Assembly (NCBI GenBank): GCA_036497895.1
Contig: DASXIR010000343.1
Span: forward strand, 1-14,450
From: CAVQFC01 sp036497895
GTDB lineage: Bacteria > Acidobacteriota > Vicinamibacteria > Vicinamibacterales > CAVVIG01
Direction of reading: 5' to 3'
Length of the DNA stretch: 14,450 nucleotides
Of this stretch, positions 4,947-12,839 are shown piece by piece (the stretch's first letter is position 1; the number at the start of each line of letters is the position of its first letter). The notes under the pieces are model-generated. The model did no database searches. It saw nothing but the letters and a program-made list of their open reading frames with translations, and was not told the DNA's origin. The translations under genes and the position numbers were made by a program.

Positions 4947-7877
4947 TTACTGTGCGGCCCTGGTCAGGAACGCGCGCGCATCGGCAAGGTCGCGCGAAGC
5001 ATTGGCTTGCGGAATGCGGGACTGGGCGGCGTCAACACGTCGGCGCGCTTCCGCATCTCGCTTAGAACCCCGCAGCAGGCGCCCCAGACTGACCGTCGAG
5101 CGTAGTGCCAGGATATGCGCATCCTGACTCGTGGCAATGTCGATCGCCCGGGCGAAGTTCTGTTCTGCCTCACGAAGCGCAGAGGGCACGTTGGCTGCCA
5201 GCTGCAATTCACCCTTCAGTCTGTACAACTCTGCTTCCCAGAAGCACTCACCGGTTGCGCCCGCGATATCGAATGCTTCGTTGACCGCCGCCAACCCCGC
5301 GACCGGATCTCCGTGCAGCAGGTGGGCGTGAGCTCTGAGCGAGGTGAGGAATGGCAGAAACTGATACGCGCCTGTCGCCCGCACTTCCGCGAGGCCGTTC
5401 AGAATCTGGTCCATGCCTTCGTCGAAATGGCCGCTGTCAACCTCCGCCCACCCTTTGAGTGTCAGGGCCCAGCCGAGCGTGAGTCTGAAATCCTGCTCAC
5501 GCGCCAGTGCCACGGCCTCGCTTGCATGCGTCGTGACATCCCCGTTGTCCCGGCGCACGTGGTCAGTGGCGGCGGCAAAGAAGAGCGTCAATGCCAGCGA
5601 GAACGGGTGCTTCAACTGGCGGGCCAGAGCGACGGATTCCAGACTGATGCGATGGGCCTCGTCGGAGCGGCCGCGCAGTGCGAGCGCCCAGCCAAGAAAA
5701 TTGTGGCTGCAGGTTCCCGCGTCGTGGCTGCCGTAGGTCGCCGCGAGTGACGCGTGGCGGTCCGAGTCGTAGATGGCGAGCCCTTCGCTGGCGTGGGCCG
5801 ATGCCGCGAGAAGATTGCCGCTGCCAAACGCGGTCGCCCACGCTGCGTGATGCGCCTGCAGGTGCGACACATCTCCGCCATCGCGATCGGCGAGTTCCAT
5901 CAGATCATGGACGAGCTCCTGCGCCGTAGCCAACGGTCCCCGTCCCCAGTAGAAGAGCCAGAGCCCCCAGAGCGCCGTGAACAGATGCGCCGTGTCACCG
6001 AGTTCGCGACAGAGCGCCCGTGCTCTCGAATAGGCTTCGGCGGTCTCAGGCGCGCTCCAGCCCCGGGCGGCCATGGTCACGGCGCCGCGCCCGATCTGGA
6101 GTTCCAGCTCACGACGGAATCGATCGGCTCCCGGCGGCTCGCCGGCAAGTAATGCAATGGCGCGATTGAAGTGCGTCTCGGCCTCCCCGTACGCACCACG
6201 ACCCCTCGCATTCTCCGCCGCACGCTGAAGATACGTGCCGACCCGGCCCAGCTCGCCACTGCGCTCGAAATGCATGGCGAGCTCGGCCGCGATCTCCGGC
6301 GCCCGCTCACCATAGGCGGTTTCCGTGCGCATGCCAACTTGCCTGTGCAGGTGAGCCAACCGCGTTGGAGGGATCCGCTGATAGAGCACATCGCGGTAGA
6401 GGACGTGAAGGAAGTCGAAGCGGGCACCTCGCGTGCCGTCGGGCCACTCACTGGTGCCAGCCTCGCGCACGAACTGATCCTGCCTGGCCATCGTCGTCAG
6501 CGTCGATTCGATGTCTTCGAGCGATCGCACCGTCGCGCCGGCCAGCGCCGCTGTCGAAAATGACGCGCCGGCCACGCTGGCGATTTCCAGAATGTCGCGT
6601 TCCCCGTTTGAGAGTCGGTCCAGCTGCTTGCCGATCATCCGGCGAATGTCGTCCGGAATGCCAAGCTCCGCCCGACTCACGTCCCGCGAGAGCACCCACC
6701 GCTGATCCTGCGATTGGAGGATCCCGCGAACGATCAGATCGTCGAACACATTCGACACAAACAGCGGGTTGCCGGCGGTGTTCTGGTGGATCAGCCTGGC
6801 CATACGACGCAGTCCTTCGCCGTGACCCGCGCCTGGTGGACACCGACGCCGCGCGTAGTCGGCCACGCTGACATCGTCGAGACCGCGAAGGGCGATCTCG
6901 CGACAGCGGCCCTTCAGACGAAGATCGTCGGTGATCGCCGCCAATGGAGTTTCCGATCCGGTTGCGGGAGTCGGCCGCAACGTCCCAATCAAGAGGAGTC
7001 GCGCAGACTCTGGTCGCTGGGCAAAGGAGGCAATCCAGTTGAGCGTGGAGACGTCGCTCCAATGGAGATCCTCCAGCCAGAGGACCAGCGGGACCTGCAC
7101 TGTGATCGCTTCGAGCGCGTCGCTGAGCTCCCTCAGCATCCTTTCCCTGGTTATCCCAGCCATCGTCCGCCTGAGGCGATCGAGCCGCTCGGTTGTGAGC
7201 AGAGCCGGCAGCTGCGCCAGCCAGGTCGGGCTGTAGTGCTCGAGTAGCGGGATCATCTCGTCAGCGCCATGCTGCCGGCACAACCGTTCCAACGCGTCCA
7301 ACAGCGGCTGGTACGATTCGCCGACGCCGTAGTGCTGTATGCACTGTCCCCAGGTCATCCGGACCGATCCGCGCTCGGCAAGCCGCTCGCGAAACGCTCG
7401 AAGAACGGTGGTCTTGCCGATGCCGGGCTCACCCGTCACGAACAGCACCTGGCGGTTCCCGCGCTCGGCGAGCTCGTACGCAGCCAACAGGTCGTGGATG
7501 ACTTCGTCACGTCCGACGATCAGCGAGTCGATCGGACGTGACGCCGTCGGTGAAGCGGCTGCGGGCGCGTCCGTGTCCCGAGCGGCCTGTTCGCGAAATC
7601 GATACCCCCGGCGATGGACCGTCTCGATGAATCGCGGACTGTGGGCGTCATCTGCAAGCGCCCGACGCAGTTCCTGAATACACGAGGTGAGTGCGGAATC
7701 GCTGACCGCTGTTTCCGACCATACCAGCCGAAAGAGTTCCTCTTTGGGCACGACTTGTCCCGCGCGCTCGACCAGCACGGACAGGAGCGACAGCGACTTC
7801 GGAGTGAGCTTTATCTCGTCTCTGTCTCGCCAGAGGCCCTGGGTGCGATCGAGACGATAGGAGCCGAAGCAGATCAT
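4947..7877 (-). CDS. Winged-helix / AAA ATPase / TPR transcriptional regulator
   Basis: Large cytoplasmic regulator of 976 residues. Residues about 3-95 form an OmpR/PhoB-type winged helix (LTPKSLSLLSVLVERAGQVV through ETVHRRGYRF). A short Ala/Pro/Ser linker follows. An AAA/STAND-like ATPase spans about 118-450, with Walker A GEPGIGKT at 149-156 and Walker B LVLWLEDLHWSD at 264-275. The C-terminal 450 residues or so are helical TPR-like repeats (for example GAYGEAETHFNRAIALL, and RSDEAHRISLESVALA). Such proteins bind DNA after ligand- and ATP-driven rearrangement; the signal is not evident. ATG 7877 is chosen because the winged helix starts just after it and GGAG lies 6 nt upstream; the frame is open to a TTG at 7928. 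No receiver domain is present. It is divergent from the haloperoxidase gene, with phased repeats between, and may regulate that gene and itself. Confidence 0.88.
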   Translation of the reverse strand: MICFGSYRLDRTQGLWRDRDEIKLTPKSLSLLSVLVERAGQVVPKEELFRLVWSETAVSDSALTSCIQELRRALADDAHSPRFIETVHRRGYRFREQAARDTDAPAAASPTASRPIDSLIVGRDEVIHDLLAAYELAERGNRQVLFVTGEPGIGKTTVLRAFRERLAERGSVRMTWGQCIQHYGVGESYQPLLDALERLCRQHGADEMIPLLEHYSPTWLAQLPALLTTERLDRLRRTMAGITRERMLRELSDALEAITVQVPLVLWLEDLHWSDVSTLNWIASFAQRPESARLLLIGTLRPTPATGSETPLAAITDDLRLKGRCREIALRGLDDVSVADYARRRCPPGAGHGEGLRRMARLIHQNTAGNPLFVSNVFDDLIVRGILQSQDQRWVLSRDVSRAELGIPDDIRRMIGKQLDRLSNGERDILEIASVAGASFSTAALAGATVRSLEDIESTLTTMARQDQFVREAGTSEWPDGTRGARFDFLHVLYRDVLYQRIPPTRLAHLHRQVGMRTETAYGERAPEIAAELAMHFERSGELGRVGTYLQRAAENARGRGAYGEAETHFNRAIALLAGEPPGADRFRRELELQIGRGAVTMAARGWSAPETAEAYSRARALCRELGDTAHLFTALWGLWLFYWGRGPLATAQELVHDLMELADRDGGDVSHLQAHHAAWATAFGSGNLLAASAHASEGLAIYDSDRHASLAATYGSHDAGTCSHNFLGWALALRGRSDEAHRISLESVALARQLKHPFSLALTLFFAAATDHVRRDNGDVTTHASEAVALAREQDFRLTLGWALTLKGWAEVDSGHFDEGMDQILNGLAEVRATGAYQFLPFLTSLRAHAHLLHGDPVAGLAAVNEAFDIAGATGECFWEAELYRLKGELQLAANVPSALREAEQNFARAIDIATSQDAHILALRSTVSLGRLLRGSKRDAEARRRVDAAQSRIPQANASRDLADARAFLTRAAQ

Positions 7878-7927
7878 CTCAAGCTCCACGAATCGATCAC
7901 ACAGGCGGTTGCACGCAGCCGGCACCA

Positions 7928-7965
7928 ATCCCGAATGGATCCCATGAGAATCCCAGAGCGTTCCT
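7928..7965. promoter_or_regulatory. Phased ATCCC direct repeats, candidate winged-helix binding site
   Basis: ATCCC occurs at 7928-7932, 7939-7943 and 7950-7954, each exactly 11 bp from the last. A weaker fourth copy, TTCCT, lies in phase at 7961-7965. The array is in the 180-bp spacer between the divergent regulator (start 7877) and haloperoxidase (start 8058) genes. Direct repeats at 11 bp are the known layout for PhoB/OmpR-type winged helices, which bind as tandem dimers on one DNA face, and the neighbouring regulator has that fold. That the regulator binds here is inference. Confidence 0.5.
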
Positions 7966-8057
7966 ATGACTTCAGTGGTGGGAACTCGTAGAGTCCGGAT
8001 TATAGCGACTTCCTGAACCGAATCCGCGCAATCGACGAAGGATCAAAGGAGACAGCG

Positions 8058-9308
8058 ATGATGATTCGAACGCTACTCGCAGCAACGGCCGGCGTGTTGC
8101 TTTTCGGAACGGCTCCCGCCAAGGCGGACGTCGTCTCCGACTGGAACGCAATCATGCTCACGGCGGTCAACAGCCAGAATCCGCTCGCGCAATCACGCTA
8201 TGCGGCGATTACCCAGCTCGCGGTCTTCGAGGCGGTCAATGCGATCACGGGCGACTATCAGCCCTATCTCGGGACCGTGAAGGCATCGCAGGACGCGTCA
8301 ACTGAGGCCGCCGCGGTCGCGGCCGCGTACCGCGTTCTCGTCACCTACTTCCCGGCCAGCCAACCGACCTTCGACGCGGCGCGCGCGAGCTCGCTCAGTT
8401 CGATTCCGAACGGCCTGGCAAAGGATGCCGGAATTGCCGCGGGCGAGGCTGCTGCCAACGCCATGATCACGCTCCGCGGAGCGGACGGTTCGGCGCCGCC
8501 GGAATTCTACGTGCCGCCTTCGCTCGACGCAGGGCAGTGGCAGGTCACGCCAAGTTGCCCGCCGGCAGGCGGGGTTCTGTTGCAGTGGCGGAACATCACG
8601 CCTTTCGGCCTTGCACGGGCCGACCAGTTTCGTGCCGAACCGCCACCGGCGCTCACCAGCAACCGATATGCGCGGTCGTTCAACGAGATCAAGACGGTCG
8701 GAGCAATCGGCAGCACCGCACGCCCTCAGGACCGCTCGGATGTCGCCTTGCTCTACGCGGCGCTCACTGCGCCAGCCGTCTGGAACAATGTGACCAGCCA
8801 GATCCTCGCATCGCGGCAGGCCTCGCTGTCTGAGAAGGCCCATGCGTTCGCACTGGTGAACATCGCCCTTGGTGACGCCGGCATCGCGGTGTTCGATACG
8901 AAGTATCACTACGTATTCTGGCGTCCGGAAACCGCGATTCACAACGCCGACATCGACGGCAATCCTCGCACCGATGCCGACACTTCGTTTGTGCCGTTCA
9001 TCATCACTCCGTGTTTCCCGAGCTATCCGTCGGCCCACGGAACGCTGAGCAACGCCGCGCGCGAGGTGCTCGAGCGTCTGTACGGGCGCCATCACCCGAT
9101 CACGATTTCGAGCCCTGCCCTCGGCATCACGCTCAGCTACCAGACGCTACGGGAAATCACTGAAGACATCGCCGACGCCCGCATCTACGGCGGCATCCAC
9201 TTCCGGTTCGATCAGGAGGAAGGGGCTGAACAAGGGCGCCAGGTGGGCGAGTACATCTACCGCCACTATCTCGAACGCCGTCACGACCACGACGACCAAC
9301 AGCGCTGA
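8058..9308 (+). CDS. Secreted vanadium-dependent haloperoxidase / PAP2-like phosphatase
   Basis: Enzyme of 416 residues from the vanadium haloperoxidase/acid phosphatase superfamily. It either oxidises halide with peroxide, using bound vanadate, or hydrolyses phosphate esters; the sequence does not settle which. A signal peptide (residues 1-23, ending PAKA) directs it out of the cytoplasm. All three active-site motifs are present: Lys282 and Arg289 in KYHYVFWRP, Ser325 and His327 in PSYPSAHG, and Arg375 and His381 in ARIYGGIHFRFD. The Lys-Arg (7) and Arg-His (6) spacings match chloroperoxidase. In haloperoxidases the last His bonds to vanadium and the middle His is the acid/base. The tail is rich in His, Asp and Arg. 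AAAGGAG lies 6 nt before ATG 8058. It is divergent from the winged-helix regulator and ends in a hairpin, so it is probably a single-gene unit. Confidence 0.9.
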   Translation: MMIRTLLAATAGVLLFGTAPAKADVVSDWNAIMLTAVNSQNPLAQSRYAAITQLAVFEAVNAITGDYQPYLGTVKASQDASTEAAAVAAAYRVLVTYFPASQPTFDAARASSLSSIPNGLAKDAGIAAGEAAANAMITLRGADGSAPPEFYVPPSLDAGQWQVTPSCPPAGGVLLQWRNITPFGLARADQFRAEPPPALTSNRYARSFNEIKTVGAIGSTARPQDRSDVALLYAALTAPAVWNNVTSQILASRQASLSEKAHAFALVNIALGDAGIAVFDTKYHYVFWRPETAIHNADIDGNPRTDADTSFVPFIITPCFPSYPSAHGTLSNAAREVLERLYGRHHPITISSPALGITLSYQTLREITEDIADARIYGGIHFRFDQEEGAEQGRQVGEYIYRHYLERRHDHDDQQR

Positions 9309-9328
9309 AGCGGCGAGCGTTCAGCGCT
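9301..9328. terminator. Hairpin overlapping the haloperoxidase stop codon
   Basis: AGCGCTGAA at 9301-9309 and TTCAGCGCT at 9320-9328 form a perfect 9-bp stem with a 10-nt loop. The left arm contains the haloperoxidase TGA (9306-9308). It lies between convergent genes (the cytochrome gene stops at 9344) and could terminate both. No U-tract is present. Confidence 0.55.
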
Positions 9329-9343
9329 ATCTTGCGAGATCAG

Positions 9344-10552
9344 CTAGTTGGTCGGCTTCGGCGCCGCGGTGGGCGGCGCCGATTGCGGCCGCGAGGCGAT
9401 GTACGACGCGATCGCGATGAGGTCGTCGCTGGTCAGGTTGGCGACGACGAGCTTCATCAGCTGGGCCTGAGGACCGTTGCGGGTGCCCTGTTGGATGTCC
9501 CAGAGCTGCCGCACGATGTAGCTCGGCGATCGTCCGGCAATCGGCGGTACGTCGGCGCCGACGACGCCCGTGAGATTCGTTCCGTGGCAGGTGCCGCAGG
9601 CCGTGGTCTTGCCTTGGACGATTCTGTCGTTGACGATCGTCATCCCGCCGGTCGTGACCAGATCTTCACCCCGCTTGATGCTGCCGGGGGGCACGTAGGC
9701 GACGAAGCCGGAGTGGGGATTGCGCAGCGTATCGCCCTGTTCGACGTCTTCGGGCATTTCGACGATGCGTCCGCCGATCGGTTCGTGGCCCCCGTCCCTG
9801 GCCGGAAGCGCGAGGTTGCCCACGTAGCGAACCTTGGGAGCTGTCGATGATTCGACCACGCGGATCCACGGGGCCGACGGCGCCGCGATCGACGAGAAGT
9901 ACTCAGCAGCGGCGGCCACCTCCCGGTCGGTCATCGCCTTCGCGAGCGCGATCATCGTGTTCGTGTTCGGCTTGCGTGGATCGGCCGTAAAGCGAAGCCC
10001 GCGACGGAAGTCGTCGATCTGGCGGGCGAAGTACGCGGCGGGCAATCCTCCCGCGGGCGCGTTCTCGGGGCGTCCGCGGCCGTTCGGCAGATGACACGAT
10101 CCGCAGCCGCGCGACTGATCGTGCATCGCCCTGGGACCGTGCTCGACAATCTCCGGCATCCTGGGATGATCGCCGGGGAACCAGTCGACTACGTTGTGGA
10201 GATCGCGAATCTGCACGAGCGAATAGGCCGCCGTGCTGCCCTCGACCTGCCGCGGTCTGGTCTGCTCGGTCAGATCCTGATCGGAGCGCGGCTTGCTCGT
10301 CGGAGGCGCCTGCGGTTGGGCCTTGTCCCCTGGCTTCGGAGCCTCGACGAACCCGTACGCCCACAGCGGCTCGTCCTCGAATCGGACGTTGATGACTCGC
10401 GCCGGCGATCCACCAGCAGTTGGCGGCGAAGCCGCGGTTGCTTGCGGCGCGGGCTGCGTGCCCTGACGAACGTCGTAGTAATGCGCGCTGGCAGCGCCAA
10501 GAATGAATCCGACAATCAACACGGAGACAGCGGTAATTCGCCTCAACGACAC
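9344..10552 (-). CDS. Membrane-anchored di-haem cytochrome c
   Basis: Electron carrier of 402 residues in the periplasm. An N-terminal hydrophobic segment (about 7-23) acts as anchor or signal, followed by a Pro/Ala-rich linker. Two c-type haem sites are present: CGSCH at 150-154 and CGTCH at 319-323. Each is followed by a c4-like pattern with a likely axial Met: Met200 in NTNTMIALAKAMTDREV, and Met366 in QLMKLVVANLTSDDL. The about 165-residue gap between the haem sites suggests two cytochrome domains with a linker domain (about 225-300). GTG 10552 is used; a TTG at 10546 has GAGG 5 nt upstream and may be the true start, changing only two residues. It lies 43 bp downstream of the serine hydrolase gene on the same strand, with a compact hairpin between. 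Its redox partner is not apparent in the window. Confidence 0.9.
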   Translation of the reverse strand: MSLRRITAVSVLIVGFILGAASAHYYDVRQGTQPAPQATAASPPTAGGSPARVINVRFEDEPLWAYGFVEAPKPGDKAQPQAPPTSKPRSDQDLTEQTRPRQVEGSTAAYSLVQIRDLHNVVDWFPGDHPRMPEIVEHGPRAMHDQSRGCGSCHLPNGRGRPENAPAGGLPAAYFARQIDDFRRGLRFTADPRKPNTNTMIALAKAMTDREVAAAAEYFSSIAAPSAPWIRVVESSTAPKVRYVGNLALPARDGGHEPIGGRIVEMPEDVEQGDTLRNPHSGFVAYVPPGSIKRGEDLVTTGGMTIVNDRIVQGKTTACGTCHGTNLTGVVGADVPPIAGRSPSYIVRQLWDIQQGTRNGPQAQLMKLVVANLTSDDLIAIASYIASRPQSAPPTAAPKPTN

Positions 10553-10578
10553 CTCACAGCGATTTGCAGACCGATCAC

Positions 10579-10595
10579 ACGGCGCTCGGCGCCGT
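10579..10595 (-). terminator. Compact GC hairpin directly after the serine hydrolase stop
   Basis: ACGGCGC at 10579-10585 and GCGCCGT at 10589-10595 form a perfect 7-bp stem with a 3-nt loop. The stem begins at the base after the TGA (10596-10598, minus strand) and lies 27 nt before the cytochrome start. No U-tract follows. It may reduce transcription into the cytochrome gene or protect the 3' end of a processed message. Confidence 0.45.
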
Positions 10596-12152
<1,557 letters not shown>

Positions 12153-12203
12153 CGTGAGGGCTCCTCCGCGACAGAGTGTGCCTCATTTCATGGCGCGCGG
12201 TAC

Positions 12204-12222
12204 ATGCCGAGGGTATCGGCAT
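12204..12222. promoter_or_regulatory. Perfect 7-5-7 inverted repeat, candidate operator
   Basis: ATGCCGA at 12204-12210 and TCGGCAT at 12216-12222 are exact reverse complements around GGGTA. The 19-bp dyad lies in the 88-bp spacer between the divergent serine hydrolase and IalB genes. It ends 4 bp before the TAGAAT element, covering the -35/spacer region of the IalB promoter. This is the usual geometry for a repressor dimer site. A hairpin role is less likely, because it lies upstream of the predicted transcript start of IalB. Confidence 0.45.
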
Positions 12223-12226
12223 CTAG

Positions 12227-12232
12227 TAGAAT
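12227..12232 (+). promoter_or_regulatory. Candidate -10 element of the IalB gene
   Basis: TAGAAT differs from TATAAT at one base and ends 8 nt before ATG 12241. Transcription would start at about the ATG. No Shine-Dalgarno sequence precedes that ATG, so the message may be leaderless. The matching -35 (ATGCCG at 12204-12209, spacing 17) is poor. Confidence 0.4.
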
Positions 12233-12240
12233 TCGTCTCT

Positions 12241-12813
12241 ATGAGCCGTTCGACCACGCGATCGATCCGCCTGCTGGCGGTGGTTGCCGCCGTTTGTCTT
12301 ACGACCGTCGGGGTCCTTGCCGGACAGCAGCCGCCGCCGAAGCCTCCAGTGTCAGGCACACAGACACTGCCGGGTGGCGCGAGTCAGATGCAGGAGACGC
12401 ACGGCGACTGGCGCGTGACGTGTGCGCAACCGAACGGACAGAAGGTGTGCACACTGTCGCAGCAGCTCGCCGACCAGAACAGCCGTCAGTTGGTGCTGGG
12501 TATCGAGCTGGTCGCGAAGACTCCGGACAGGGGCGAAGGCACCCTGATCATGCCGTTCGGCCTGGCGCTGGACAAGGGCGTCACCCTGCAGGTGGACGAC
12601 GACGGTGCGCCGATGGTGAAGACCTTTCGAACCTGCGTGCCGGCAGGATGTCTGGTGGCGCTGTCGTTGGACTCCGCGCAGTTGACCGCGCTCCGCAAGG
12701 GAACAGTCCTCAACGTCAAAGCGACAGCCGACGGCGGCAAGGAAGCCGCATTCAAAGTTTCCCTGACCGGTTTCGGCAGCGCATTCGACCGTACTTCGGT
12801 CCTCTCGAGATAA
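12241..12813 (+). CDS. Invasion-associated locus B (IalB) family protein
   Basis: Periplasmic protein of 190 residues with an N-terminal signal segment (about 9-27, ending VLAG) and a Pro-rich linker. The IalB domain covers about 52-188: it opens with HGDWRVTCAQPNGQKVCTLS, continues with LVLGIEL and LIMPFGLALDKGVTLQVDD, then TFRTCVPAGCLVALSLD, and closes with FKVSLTGFGSAF. Four cysteines (61, 70, 132 and 137) are placed as in the family and could form two disulphides. The name comes from a Bartonella invasion locus; most relatives are in Alphaproteobacteria without a known reaction, and nothing here suggests pathogenicity. The start is ATG 12241. The frame is open far upstream, but that part lies within the divergent serine hydrolase gene. 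No ribosome binding site precedes the ATG. It converges with the BACON gene, the two stops being 26 bp apart. Confidence 0.85.
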   Translation: MSRSTTRSIRLLAVVAAVCLTTVGVLAGQQPPPKPPVSGTQTLPGGASQMQETHGDWRVTCAQPNGQKVCTLSQQLADQNSRQLVLGIELVAKTPDRGEGTLIMPFGLALDKGVTLQVDDDGAPMVKTFRTCVPAGCLVALSLDSAQLTALRKGTVLNVKATADGGKEAAFKVSLTGFGSAFDRTSVLSR

Positions 12814-12839
12814 CCCCGCCTGCGGCTCACGCCTGAGTC

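Noticed and set aside
7981..8005. GGAAC followed by sequence downstream resembling an ECF -35/-10 promoter, plus an imperfect dyad GGAACTC-GTA-GAGTCC
   Set aside because: No convincing -10 at the right spacing, and the dyad needs a bulged base. Not strong enough to call.
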